A DNA stretch of 30,044 nucleotides, taken from positions 1 through 30,044 of the IMG/VR virus record IMGVR_UViG_3300029981_000047. One strand, given 5' to 3'. Position 1 is the first letter of the stretch. Each line of letters opens with the position of its first letter. The notes under the pieces were generated by a model. That model worked only from the letters and a program-made list of their open reading frames with translations. It was not told the DNA's origin and ran no database searches. Positions 17,041-24,050 of this stretch are shown one piece after another. The translations under genes and the position numbers were made by a program. This DNA is from a virus.

Positions 17041-19103
17041 GCAATCGACTTAATGGGCGTGGAATTGAACAGGGGTATGCCCCATTTTACGGTGTCAGCA
17101 CAGAAGAGCAATTAGCGACTACGGTAGACGAATCTGGAGCACAACAGTCAAGAGCGCAGGTATTGACTGACGAAGGTGGGTATCGTGTAAATTTTGCAAA
17201 TAGCTCTTTGGCTGTATCTATCGGTACTTGCACCTTTACCAATGGCTCAAACATTGTATCGGGTACGGGTCTATCAAACTACGATCTGCACAATGGCGAC
17301 TACATCTATCTCAATGCGGACGGTGTAACGGCACAGGCACATATTGATTATTTTACAGACACAAAAATAATTCTTGAAAAAAACTACACAGGTGCAGGGG
17401 GCACAGGAGCTTCTAGCCGTCAATTAGTCGCTTCAAAGACTGGCACAGGTCAAACTATATCAGTTGCATCAGGAGCGTGTACGATAACGCTTGGCAACAC
17501 AACGGGAGCGACAGCGGAATTAGAGCGTGATGTAGACATGATGCCTATTGATAAGACTTGCGCTATGTCAATTTCACAACGCGTAGCAAACCAAGATATT
17601 TACGCAGGGTTTTACAATGAGGCAATTGACCCTACCAATATTTTTGCATGGTTTCATTTTAACGGCACAACGAATACAACGGTAATATGTGAGACAGGCC
17701 GTAACCCAACCACAGCACCAAGTGTCGCTGAAACGCAGAGCACTACAATTACATTGCCTTCCGGTTTGACCACGGCAACGTCTAACCGTTACCGTGTATC
17801 AGTCTTACAAGACAGAGTCGTATTCTCAATTAACGATACCATTGTAGCAGCACATCAAAAGGTAGTTCCTTTATTTTCAGATTTGCTTACCTCAACTATC
17901 CGAGGCATTAACGGTACAACTCCGACTACAGGTACGTCTATTGTTGTTGATTATGATTATGTGCGTAACTTTAACTCTCTCATGATTGAGACAAGTTCAA
18001 CGGCTATCACAATAAATGATGATAATGTACCTATCACAGACTCGACTACCTATAACGCATCTGGTGTAATTACAATTAACACCGTGCTTGCAACTTTTGA
18101 TTGCTCTCAGGTTCGAAGTGTGTTCGTTTCTGGACAGGCCGGAACGACTGGCGCAATCACACCTGAATTCTACAATGAGATTACTACCACTTGGGTTCCC
18201 GTTGCTCTTATCCCCGCTCTTGGCGGTGCTATTGCTACAACAATTAGCACTACCACAGGGTTATGGATGATTCCTGTCACGGGTAAGACGTTGCGATTCC
18301 GCCTTTCAACGGCTACCACAGCAGGAAATACTCAACTTGTCATCAATGGATCTCGGGAAAATATCGCAATAGCTCCGACTACCATAGCGGCTACTCAGTC
18401 AGGTACATGGAATATTGGAACGGTAACGCCAGGCACGGCAGCGACAAACTTAGGTAAAGCCGAAGATGCAGCACATACTAGCGCAGACGTTGGCATAGAA
18501 ATGCTTGGCGTTCGTACGGATTCGCTTGTCTTGGGGGCGGGAGCAAATACTCGCTATGGGTATATTGCCCTTGATAAATTTAATGCCCAACTTGTAAGGT
18601 CGTTTGAAAAGCAAGCCAAAACATACCGTGCCGCTACAGCATTTGCAACCACAGCGGGAGCATTAAAGGATTTCTTTGAAATATTTGGCAATGCCACCAC
18701 TACAGTAGTCGTTACTGGCATAACAATAACGGGATACGCAACAGCAGCAACTCAGTGGTTAATTGCAGCTACGAAGCGATCTACGGCCAATACCGCTGGA
18801 ACTAAAGCAGCACTTACCGCTGTTCCTTTGGATTCAACTGATTCCGCTTCAAGCTCAATCCCTCAACAGTATTCCGTCGATCCTACTGCGATAGGCGCAT
18901 CTGTTGGTGATGTAGACTCAAGGTATGTAAACCTAAACGCTGGAGCGGCATCTACAGGAAACTCGAGTACATTTATTTCATTCGGTGATAAAGGAAAGGG
19001 TGTTCTTCTCTCGGGCGTTACTCAGGGACTATGTATTAGGACTATCGGAGCGGCACCAGCGGGAACAACTATTACCATTACGATTGAATGGTATGAATTC
19101 TAA
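17037..19103 (+). CDS. Large beta-rich virion protein
   Basis: I chose the ATG at 17037, which overlaps the previous stop (ATGA) and has GGGAG at the right distance; an in-frame ATG lies 12 bases upstream. The 688-residue product is Thr, Ser, Ala and Gly-rich with many short strands. It contains a stretch (ATQSGTWNIGTVTPG, then NLGKAEDAAHTSADVG) that I associate with structural proteins of environmental phages. No transmembrane or catalytic motif is visible. Its place after two receptor-binding proteins suggests a tail or capsid decoration. Confidence 0.6.
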   Translation: MSNRLNGRGIEQGYAPFYGVSTEEQLATTVDESGAQQSRAQVLTDEGGYRVNFANSSLAVSIGTCTFTNGSNIVSGTGLSNYDLHNGDYIYLNADGVTAQAHIDYFTDTKIILEKNYTGAGGTGASSRQLVASKTGTGQTISVASGACTITLGNTTGATAELERDVDMMPIDKTCAMSISQRVANQDIYAGFYNEAIDPTNIFAWFHFNGTTNTTVICETGRNPTTAPSVAETQSTTITLPSGLTTATSNRYRVSVLQDRVVFSINDTIVAAHQKVVPLFSDLLTSTIRGINGTTPTTGTSIVVDYDYVRNFNSLMIETSSTAITINDDNVPITDSTTYNASGVITINTVLATFDCSQVRSVFVSGQAGTTGAITPEFYNEITTTWVPVALIPALGGAIATTISTTTGLWMIPVTGKTLRFRLSTATTAGNTQLVINGSRENIAIAPTTIAATQSGTWNIGTVTPGTAATNLGKAEDAAHTSADVGIEMLGVRTDSLVLGAGANTRYGYIALDKFNAQLVRSFEKQAKTYRAATAFATTAGALKDFFEIFGNATTTVVVTGITITGYATAATQWLIAATKRSTANTAGTKAALTAVPLDSTDSASSSIPQQYSVDPTAIGASVGDVDSRYVNLNAGAASTGNSSTFISFGDKGKGVLLSGVTQGLCIRTIGAAPAGTTITITIEWYEF

Positions 19104-19135
19104 TCTTAATTAGTATATTCTAATATAGGTAAATA
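19104..19135 (+). promoter_or_regulatory. Candidate promoter for the lysis genes
   Basis: The gap carries TTAGTATATTCTAA, an inverted repeat whose centre is the same TATATT core found before TerS and the tailspike. A weak AGGTAA ribosome site follows. A promoter under late control is a reasonable reading, but no -35 is clear. Confidence 0.3.
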
Positions 19136-19441
19136 ATGACATCAGTAGACCAGAAAGCAAAGAAGATGGGAAAGACCATGACTGGTTTACTTGCGTTATT
19201 GTTTGCCGCTGTTGGATATATATCATGGCAACCATTATTGACGGCTGTTGGATCAATCGGAAACGAATCAAAAGCAAATGAAAGCTATGAGATAAGATTG
19301 GAAAAGCATATTGCTAGTGACTCTGTAACGACTCTCTATATCCAAGCGGATATACAGGACATCAAGCAGAGCGCAAAAGAAAGCGAAGCAAGAGAAAGAC
19401 GAATGATTGAGCTACTAACAGAAATAAGGAATAGACCATGA
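19136..19441 (+). CDS. Membrane-anchored coiled-coil lysis-cluster protein
   Basis: This 101-residue protein has a basic N-terminus, one hydrophobic segment at about residues 14-38 (TGLLALLFAAVGYISWQPLLTA) and then a charged helical tail (about 48-101) rich in Glu, Lys and Arg. A single anchor plus a periplasmic or cytoplasmic coil is the shape of an inner-membrane spanin or of a small class III-like holin. It is coupled by ATGA to the likely holin. The exact role is open. Confidence 0.55.
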   Translation: MTSVDQKAKKMGKTMTGLLALLFAAVGYISWQPLLTAVGSIGNESKANESYEIRLEKHIASDSVTTLYIQADIQDIKQSAKESEARERRMIELLTEIRNRP

Positions 19442-19641
19442 ACAAAATAATGAATTTTCTTAATGGCCATAAGACATGGATTGGTGCGACCATGATGGTG
19501 GTCGGGACAATCGGCCTACCTTTTGTTACCATCCCCGCACAGGTTGCCACGCTTCTCCTATACGGTGGAACTGCTTTGGGTGGTGCTGGCATCGCTCACA
19601 AGGCCATTAAAGCCGCAGAAGAATTGAAGGCGGCTAAGTGA
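19438..19641 (+). CDS. Probable holin
   Basis: This 67-residue protein has two hydrophobic stretches, at about residues 13-32 (TWIGATMMVVGTIGLPFVTI) and 35-53 (QVATLLLYGGTALGGAGIA), with a lysine-rich tail (KAIKAAEELKAAK). It lies between a membrane coiled-coil protein and the endolysin and is linked to its neighbours by ATGA overlaps. Holins collect in the inner membrane and open it at a set time, releasing endolysin. The topology and place support this; no family motif proves it. Confidence 0.65.
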   Translation: MNKIMNFLNGHKTWIGATMMVVGTIGLPFVTIPAQVATLLLYGGTALGGAGIAHKAIKAAEELKAAK

Positions 19642-19826
19642 GTTGGGTACAGCCACACGAAGGACAGTTAGGAGCGTGTCGCATTAAGCCAAGCCCTACT
19701 AAGTTGTGGGAGTCTGGCTATACAATCAGATCATGGTCTAGCCCTGATCGAATAATGGTTACACGTAATGGACATGGGCAAGGCGTTTACATCTACTCCC
19801 CAACACAAGTACAGGTTAACGATTAA
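19638..19826 (+). CDS. Small hypothetical lysis-cluster protein
   Basis: This 62-residue soluble protein is rich in Ser, Pro and Trp, has a single Cys and no membrane segment, and is coupled to the holin gene by an ATGA overlap. I do not recognise it. It does not look like an outer-membrane spanin because there is no lipobox. Confidence 0.5.
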   Translation: MSWVQPHEGQLGACRIKPSPTKLWESGYTIRSWSSPDRIMVTRNGHGQGVYIYSPTQVQVND

Positions 19827-19841
19827 CACATGGGTGGTTTT

Positions 19842-20171
19842 ATGATCCTGAAAAATTGCGACTTACGAAAGATGTCAACACATATCGGGCTTGCCATTTC
19901 CCTCACAGAGCGTATCTATGCCCATTATAACCGTGAGATGGTAATCACATCGGTATGCGATGGAACGCATGGCGTAGGCTCTCTACACGCCTCTGGCAAT
20001 GCCTTTGACGTTAGGATCAAGAACCTAGACGGTGATGATACGAATATCACCGATAATGATCAGCATCTAGCAGCTCAGATTGTAGAGGATCTTAGGCATG
20101 AGCTAGGGGCACAGTTTGACGTTGTGTTGGAAAAGGATCATATCCACGTTGAATATGATCCTAAAGGTTGA
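19842..20171 (+). CDS. Endolysin, M15-type peptidase
   Basis: This is a 109-residue enzyme predicted to cut peptide cross-links in peptidoglycan. I chose the ATG at 19842 because GGGTGG lies at the right distance; an upstream in-frame ATG at 19830 lacks a site. The zinc motif of M15/hedgehog-like peptidases is visible: SLHASGNAFDVR (His and Asp ligands) and, near the C-terminus, DHIHVEYD (catalytic acid region and His ligand). The length is that of a single catalytic domain without a cell-wall binding module, usual for Gram-negative phages. It ends the late operon. Confidence 0.8.
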   Translation: MILKNCDLRKMSTHIGLAISLTERIYAHYNREMVITSVCDGTHGVGSLHASGNAFDVRIKNLDGDDTNITDNDQHLAAQIVEDLRHELGAQFDVVLEKDHIHVEYDPKG

Positions 20172-20236
20172 CACGTTTCAAAATTGCGTTAATGTTTGTC
20201 TGTTTTGTTAACGGGTTTGGAGATCCTAGCCGAAAT

Positions 20237-20263
20237 GCCCTTGAGAAATCAGGGGCTTTTTTT
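20237..20263 (+). terminator. Rho-independent terminator of the late operon
   Basis: The stem GCCCTTGA/TCAGGGGC (one T-G pair) with a GAAA loop is followed by seven T residues. It stands 65 bases after the endolysin stop and faces the convergent minus-strand operon. Confidence 0.9.
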
Positions 20264-20270
20264 ATCAAAA

Positions 20271-20307
20271 AAAATGGCCGCCAACTAGCGTGGCGATAAT
20301 CGCTAGT
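20271..20307 (-). terminator. Probable terminator of the minus-strand operon
   Basis: Read on the minus strand, ACTAGCG and CGCTAGT form a seven-base-pair arm around a ten-base loop, an overlapping CGCCA/TGGCG arm is possible, and a run of eight T follows (20274 down to about 20267). Together with the plus-strand terminator it separates the two convergent operons. The base of the stem is a few bases from the T run, so efficiency is uncertain. Confidence 0.5.
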
Positions 20308-20312
20308 CAGTG

Positions 20313-20378
20313 CTACTCAATGGTAGCCATCTGTACGCACAGGTAAAGCTCTTTCATCGTGTAGGGGCGTGTTGTCAT
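20313..20378 (-). CDS. Possible 21-residue peptide after the last cassette
   Basis: A short frame (MTTRPYTMKELYLCVQMATIE) starts at an ATG with a strong AGAGGAAAC site at the right distance and ends just before the minus-strand hairpin. It begins right where the last attC-like site breaks off. It may be a real small protein, the remnant of a cassette gene, or the phage-side flank of the array. Codon evidence is too short to decide. Confidence 0.3.
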   Translation of the reverse strand: MTTRPYTMKELYLCVQMATIE

Positions 20379-20388
20379 GGTTTCCTCT

Positions 20389-20412
20389 TGTCGGGTACAT
20401 CGTTTGTTAGGC
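20389..20412 (-). repeat. attC-like site F, truncated (R''-L'' half only)
   Basis: On the minus strand this reads GCCTAAC, then AAACGATG, then TACCCGACA. It matches the first half of the other cassette sites, including the CCGAC with the unpaired A. The expected second half (L' and GTTAGGC) is absent; unrelated sequence follows. The stop codon of the upstream gene lies inside the core box, as in the other cassettes. It marks the distal end of the array. Confidence 0.7.
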
Positions 20413-20679
20413 TATGCCGTTAATTATTGCCCAATCGCAAATTATCTCTGTTGCGTTTTGTTCTATGAATCCTTCTGGCGTTACATTATAAATAATCGGA
20501 TTACCGCCATATTGCTTTACTGCTTTTTTTGCGTAGTATTCTGCACTCGCCTTAGACATAGTAAGAAACACAACATCCAAATTTTTATTTCTGAATAATT
20601 CACGCAAATATCCTGTTTCAATAGATGGCATAATCCTGTCTTTTATCTGTATTGCATCCGTTGTTCCATGAAACGCCAT
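20407..20679 (-). CDS. Cassette gene: ADP-ribosyltransferase-fold-like protein
   Basis: This 90-residue protein has an N-terminal FHGT, a central VFLTMSKASAEYYAKKA and a late PIIYNVTPEG. The order HGT, then (V/I)(F/Y)(L/F)T with a following A-x-x-YA helix, then (I/V)Y-x-V is the pattern of small Arr- and KptA-like members of the ADP-ribosyltransferase fold. Arr itself is a known integron cassette gene for rifampicin modification, but this protein is shorter and its third catalytic residue is unclear. The ATG follows GAGGAAC in a leader shared with another cassette, and the stop TAA lies inside the attC core GCCTAAC. A role in modifying a host target or NAD metabolism is inference. Confidence 0.5.
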   Translation of the reverse strand: MAFHGTTDAIQIKDRIMPSIETGYLRELFRNKNLDVVFLTMSKASAEYYAKKAVKQYGGNPIIYNVTPEGFIEQNATEIICDWAIINGIA

Positions 20680-20694
20680 AAGTTCCTCGCATTA

Positions 20695-20777
20695 GCCTAA
20701 CGCTGAGATAATCCGCAAGCCAGTTGGCAACCCATGTAGGCGTTACTTTGGCTTGTCGGATTCATCGTTTGTTAGAC
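20695..20777 (-). repeat. attC-like site E (83 bp, complete)
   Basis: Outer boxes are GTCTAAC and GTTAGGC (minus strand). Inner arms AATCCG-a-CAAGCC and GGCTTGCGGATT pair with one unpaired A, the typical extrahelical base of attC sites. The AACAAACG start matches known long attC sites. It is about 80% identical to site A at 26108-26190. Confidence 0.9.
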
Positions 20778-21351
20778 GGCTTTTATTTTCCTGAAAGTGT
20801 TTTGAATGCAAGTGCAGCCACGCTTGGAACTTGTCCATTTCCAACTCTTGCGAGCCGCTCCACATTTCCGGCCAATTCATCATCCACTCTGCAAAGGTAG
20901 GGTGGCAAGCTATCTTCTTCTTTATTCTTCCATTCATTTCTCTCCCTGCAAAATTCTTCCACAGACCGATCAAACGATGTGAAAGACGGCTGGTGTCTTT
21001 CCAAGTCTCGCTGGATCTTAGTGGCCCCACTTCGTGAATGATCCTTGCCATTTCTGCCCACAATCCGCTTCTAGTTCCCTGTTGGATTCCTCTTCTGAAT
21101 CCTGCGGGGCTGATGTCCTGGCATGGGAACCCTCCACAAACAATGTCTGCAATTCCTTTCCATGGCTTCCCGTCAAATGTGCAGACATCATCCCAGATTG
21201 GGAACCATGGCAAAGCTCCTTCTCGTTGCCTTTGAATGAGTTTGTCTCTAGCATCTTTTTCAAATTCAACTGCGCAAACTGGCCTATGTCCGAGAAGTAA
21301 GCCGCCGAGGATTCCTCCCCCCGATCCTGCAAATAAGTGTAGCTCATTCAT
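20743..21351 (-). CDS. Cassette gene: DNA cytosine-C5 methyltransferase, internally shortened
   Basis: This 202-residue frame begins MNELHLFAGSGGGILGGLLLG (AdoMet-binding motif I) and has GGFPCQDIS (motif IV with the catalytic Cys) at about residues 73-81, followed by RSGLWAEMARIIHEVGP. Typical relatives next carry motif VI (ENV) and motif VIII. Both are missing here, so a full enzyme is unlikely unless another frame is used. The end (PTFAEWMMNWPEMW...MDKFQAWLHLH) resembles one known type of phage Dcm tail, and it runs on into attC site E. An overlapping frame holds the classical C-terminal motif. The gene may be a deletion derivative or need a frame change. Confidence 0.65.
   Translation of the reverse strand: MNELHLFAGSGGGILGGLLLGHRPVCAVEFEKDARDKLIQRQREGALPWFPIWDDVCTFDGKPWKGIADIVCGGFPCQDISPAGFRRGIQQGTRSGLWAEMARIIHEVGPLRSSETWKDTSRLSHRLIGLWKNFAGREMNGRIKKKIACHPTFAEWMMNWPEMWSGSQELEMDKFQAWLHLHSKHFQENKSRLTNDESDKPK
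20783..21061 (-). pseudogene. Overlapping frame carrying the C-terminal motif of a C5 methyltransferase
   Basis: In another frame over the 3' half of the methyltransferase gene, the last 35 residues read RVDDELAGNVERLARVGNGQVP and then SVAALAFKTLSGK. This is the classical motif IX-X end of phage C5 methyltransferases. Its stop lies five bases before attC site E, exactly where a cassette gene should end. The upstream part of this frame (from the ATG at 21061) is not recognisable. Most likely it is the original C-terminus, now separated from motifs I-IV by a deletion or frameshift. A dual-coding end is the alternative. Confidence 0.6.
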
Positions 21352-21374
21352 TTTATTCCTGTATTGATTTGTCC

Positions 21375-21420
21375 GTCTAACACCCTAGTGACCCCTGTTT
21401 TTCACATCCCGTTATCCTGA
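21375..21420 (-). other. attI-like docking site 2 (single core box)
   Basis: On the minus strand the sequence ends GGTCACTAGGGTGTTAGAC, with GTTAGAC the core box directly before the methyltransferase cassette. There is no partner RYYYAAC box upstream, so it does not form an attC hairpin. About 38 of 46 bases match the site at 26387-26432, which also precedes a first cassette. A single-box site at the head of an array is what an attI site looks like; an attC remnant is the alternative. Confidence 0.55.
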
Positions 21421-21441
21421 ATTTCGTCACCGTGAAATTCA
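21418..21441. repeat. Perfect inverted repeat next to the attI-like site
   Basis: TGAATTTC and GAAATTCA form an eight-base inverted repeat around an eight-base spacer, directly beyond the conserved TTATCC edge of the attI-like element. The twin site has a different inverted repeat at the same position. It may be a protein-binding site or structural arm. The 120 bases from here to 21539 hold no gene or recognisable signal. Confidence 0.45.
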
Positions 21442-21539
21442 TTCCGTGATTCCTTTCGACTTTAGCCATTCTTTACGTTCCGAAATTCCTTCTGTTACCA
21501 CTTCGGGCATTTCTCGCTCATACACTCACCTCGTTTTGT

Positions 21540-21764
21540 TTATTGTTTGATCTTGCCTATCCAGTATTGCTTTACCCTCTTCCCATTCGCCAGTTTAACC
21601 CACTCCCAGCGCACTTCCAGATTAGTGCCTATCAGTAGCTCCCGAATGTCGCTTATTCGCCTTGTGAAGCCTCCTAGCACCCCGTACAGCTTGAAAGCGT
21701 CAAGGTTAGTCAGGTACTGCGTTTCCATGTGAAGGATCATCTTATCGACTTGAGTTTTGACCAT
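21540..21764 (-). CDS. Small winged-helix (HTH) phage protein
   Basis: This is a 74-residue protein. The start is set at the ATG in the TGATG junction with the upstream stop; a GTG one codon further is possible. The sequence LTNLDAFKLYGVLGGFTRRISDIRELLIGT, then WVKLANGKRVKQYWI, matches a common phage helix-turn-helix/winged-helix domain family: a helix, the RISDIREL recognition helix and a beta wing with K-G-K-R-V. It would bind DNA, probably as a regulator or accessory recombination protein. It is the last gene of the recombination operon. Confidence 0.65.
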   Translation of the reverse strand: MVKTQVDKMILHMETQYLTNLDAFKLYGVLGGFTRRISDIRELLIGTNLEVRWEWVKLANGKRVKQYWIGKIKQ

Positions 21765-21970
21765 CACATAACCGCCTTATAGATTGTGAACCATACCTGT
21801 GCAATCCCATCAAACACCCGATTCCAGCCCAGAGTCAGCGTCTCAAGGCCGTAATAAAACGATCCGATGATTGAGCCGATAGCGAGGAATCCGATGATTA
21901 GCATCAGCACCGCATCGAGTAGGATATAGTGCTTTCCGTGTGGTTGTTTGTAGTCGTTTTCAAATGTCAT
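21764..21970 (-). CDS. Small membrane protein of the recombination operon
   Basis: This 68-residue protein has a long hydrophobic stretch at about residues 16-42 (YILLDAVLMLIIGFLAIGSIIGSFYYG) and an amphipathic end. It overlaps the genes on both sides by three or four bases. No family is recognised. A membrane protein in an early operon could interfere with host functions or superinfection, but nothing in the sequence shows that. Confidence 0.55.
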   Translation of the reverse strand: MTFENDYKQPHGKHYILLDAVLMLIIGFLAIGSIIGSFYYGLETLTLGWNRVFDGIAQVWFTIYKAVM

Positions 21971-22854
21971 TTATTCACCCTGACGTTGATAAATGAAACA
22001 ACCTTCCCTAGCAATCCTCTTACCTCAATAGCGGTTGAATTTGCTTCTAGGGTCAAAAGGGATGGAAATTGAATTGAACCAATCAATCGAGCCAATTCAA
22101 GCAACTTTTCATTATCTGGTGCAGACTCAAATTTCTTGCGCTCATTTTCTTTTGCAATTGCTTGTTTTGCCTCAGATTCATCCTTTTCCTTTTGCTTTCG
22201 TAGTTCTTGTGCGGCCTTTGCTTGTTCTTCTGCAAGTTGCTTATTAAGTACATCCTTTTGCTTTTGAAGTTCTGCGTTTTCTAAACGAATGCGATCGTTT
22301 TCAATTCGTTCCGCTTCTTTCTTTTCTTCCTCTTGTTTTACTTCTAGTTCTTGCTTTTCTTTCTGAGAATTAGCAATTGAAATAATTCGTTCAAATTCAA
22401 AATCTGCCATCTTTCCAAGATCACCGAATGAAGGTAGAAAAACCTGATAAGAATCTAATACGGCTTGCCGTTCTGCTCGTAGCGCATCTTGGCGTTTCTT
22501 TTCCTGATTCTCTGCAAACTTTTCCTGTGTCTCTAGGTATTCCTCAATAGGAGAAATAACCGACTCAATAAGATTGTATGCGCCTTGCACGGCCTTGCCA
22601 TATCGCAATGAATCCTCTTTCAATTCCTTTCGAGTCTTATCTGCATCAATGCGAATTTGGCGCATGATAAGTCTAGATTCTCTCGCAAGTTTCATTTCTG
22701 TTAACTGGGTCGCATCAGTAACAATAATTGATTTCGCTTTGTCCGCTAATTCAATTGCCCTTTCGATAAACGGGGAAAATTTTTCCATCAACATAGATTC
22801 GGTCTGTTGCTCTACGTTTTGCTTCTTGATTTCGATAAACATTAATTCGTTCAT
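21967..22854 (-). CDS. Coiled-coil protein of the recombination operon
   Basis: This 295-residue protein is nearly all helix. A long charged coiled coil spans about residues 105-245 and is rich in Glu, Lys and Gln. The N-terminal part (FIERAIELADKAKSIIVTD..LARESRLIMRQIRIDADKTRKELKEDSL) resembles phage DUF1351-like proteins found beside annealing proteins. AAGGAA precedes the ATG. The gene lies next to an SSB-like protein and a Rad52-like protein, so a role in phage recombination or nuclease inhibition is plausible; the family assignment is by resemblance. Confidence 0.6.
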   Translation of the reverse strand: MNELMFIEIKKQNVEQQTESMLMEKFSPFIERAIELADKAKSIIVTDATQLTEMKLARESRLIMRQIRIDADKTRKELKEDSLRYGKAVQGAYNLIESVISPIEEYLETQEKFAENQEKKRQDALRAERQAVLDSYQVFLPSFGDLGKMADFEFERIISIANSQKEKQELEVKQEEEKKEAERIENDRIRLENAELQKQKDVLNKQLAEEQAKAAQELRKQKEKDESEAKQAIAKENERKKFESAPDNEKLLELARLIGSIQFPSLLTLEANSTAIEVRGLLGKVVSFINVRVNK

Positions 22855-22875
22855 TTTTATTCCTTTGTTTCTTGT

Positions 22876-23130
22876 TTAGAATGGAAGATCGTCGCTTGTA
22901 TTTTTCTGTTGCGCCTGTTGCGCTTGCGCCTGTGGCTTCCATGTATCCACACTCACGCTATGGGTGTTCCCCTTCTGGTCGATCTCCCGAAGCGTTCCAA
23001 CGTTCAGCGTGGCATACCGCTTGCTTTTAAACTCGCTTGTGTGCTCTTGTGGGATGTCATCAAGGCAGATGCGAATACGAATTCCGTATTGATTTTGTTT
23101 GCCTTTCCCGCACCAAATTTTATCAGCCAT
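22876..23130 (-). CDS. Small SSB-like protein with acidic C-terminal tip
   Basis: This 84-residue protein has a basic beta-rich first part (KIWCGKGKQNQYGIRIRICLDDIP, then YATLNVGTLREIDQKGNTHSVSVDTW), a Gln/Ala linker, and an end SDDLPF. The DDLPF tip copies the DDDIPF tail by which bacterial SSB proteins recruit partners. The body is shorter than a full OB fold but the linker-tip layout is that of SSB. It overlaps the annealing protein gene by eight bases, which supports a joint role in handling single-stranded DNA. Confidence 0.7.
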   Translation of the reverse strand: MADKIWCGKGKQNQYGIRIRICLDDIPQEHTSEFKSKRYATLNVGTLREIDQKGNTHSVSVDTWKPQAQAQQAQQKNTSDDLPF

Positions 23131-23827
23131 TGTTTACCCCGAACTCTTTAAGGTGATTATATACGTCTCTCATGTGAGACTCCGGTACGTCGTTGCATGA
23201 CTCAAATCCGATTTCGCCAAGCCTTGCAATCAGTACGCTAGGCGATAGCTTCAACTTGGCTACAGTTTCGAGGAATGCCTTTTTCTTTTCGCTAGCGAGT
23301 GGCTTTTTAAGCTCTTGCAATCGTTGGTTATCAGCGTCAATTTGTGCAAGCTTCGCATCCTGCTCTGGAGTTGACATTTCGACGGTGTACTTTGATCCAT
23401 CCCAAAAGCCTGAATAGATAGCGGCTGCAACACCTAACTGTTTCATGGCAACAGAAAGCGCATCTGTTGTTGCCATCTTATAGGCTTCATCGGAAAAATG
23501 CAGACCCCTTGTTTCGGCAGATGCAAGTCTTGACCCGCCAATACCTTCGATGGGTTCCGACCATTCGCCTTTATACTTTACCCTCATGGCGATCTTAACG
23601 AACACGGCTATCTCTTCGCCTACAGTCCTCTCCCATCGGTCAACCTCTTTATACGCCCATCCAATACCAATAGGGCCAAACACCCTAGTCATGGCAAGGT
23701 AACGCCATTGAGGGTTAATATCGGTCATCCCCTTTAATCGGCCTGCACCAATCGTCTTTAGTGCGCCTGCTGGTGGATATGCTACGCTTTCATAGATTTC
23801 CGTATTATTGATTGATTCACTATTCAT
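23123..23827 (-). CDS. Single-strand annealing protein, Rad52-superfamily-like
   Basis: This 234-residue protein reads INPQWRYLAMTRVFGPIGIGWAYKE, then an IEGIGGSRL turn and SDEAYKMATTDALSVAMKQLGVAAAIYSGFWDGSKY. That signature is widespread in phage Rad52/Sak-type recombinases, including the A-x-TDALS-x-A-x-K-x-LG helix. The last 80 residues are helical and variable. It would anneal complementary single strands during phage recombination and genome repair. It sits with SSB-like and coiled-coil partners in one operon and between the two cassette arrays. Confidence 0.75.
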   Translation of the reverse strand: MNSESINNTEIYESVAYPPAGALKTIGAGRLKGMTDINPQWRYLAMTRVFGPIGIGWAYKEVDRWERTVGEEIAVFVKIAMRVKYKGEWSEPIEGIGGSRLASAETRGLHFSDEAYKMATTDALSVAMKQLGVAAAIYSGFWDGSKYTVEMSTPEQDAKLAQIDADNQRLQELKKPLASEKKKAFLETVAKLKLSPSVLIARLGEIGFESCNDVPESHMRDVYNHLKEFGVNNG

Positions 23828-24050
23828 TTTCTCCTAGCTCCTCTTTGATAAATTCAAGTGCGTCATTTCTTGCCGTGCCACCGTTTTCAATCAGGTACAT
23901 CCTTGCATCCATAAGTACATGTCGCAATCGGTCAATCTCTTTCAGAGCCTTGCACAAAGGGCACTCTGAATCCTCAATGACAGCCATGCGCGTATAGGTC
24001 ACGGTGTCATCGTGGAATTTGTTGTGCAGATCGCAAGTTCGAGTAATCAT
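23820..24050 (-). CDS. Small CxxC protein, tandem paralogue 2
   Basis: This 76-residue protein has a CDLH near the start, then ECPLCKALKEIDRLRHVL, a knuckle followed by a helix. It shares the CxxH...CPLCxAxKxI arrangement with the gene just upstream, so the two look like a tandem duplication. It overlaps the annealing protein gene by eight bases and is coupled by ATGA to its paralogue. A zinc-binding role is likely; the function is unknown. Confidence 0.6.
   Translation of the reverse strand: MITRTCDLHNKFHDDTVTYTRMAVIEDSECPLCKALKEIDRLRHVLMDARMYLIENGGTARNDALEFIKEELGENE

Noticed and set aside
6270-18140. tRNA-like TTCGAA motifs at several places
   Set aside because: No surrounding cloverleaf arms; all lie within coding sequence.
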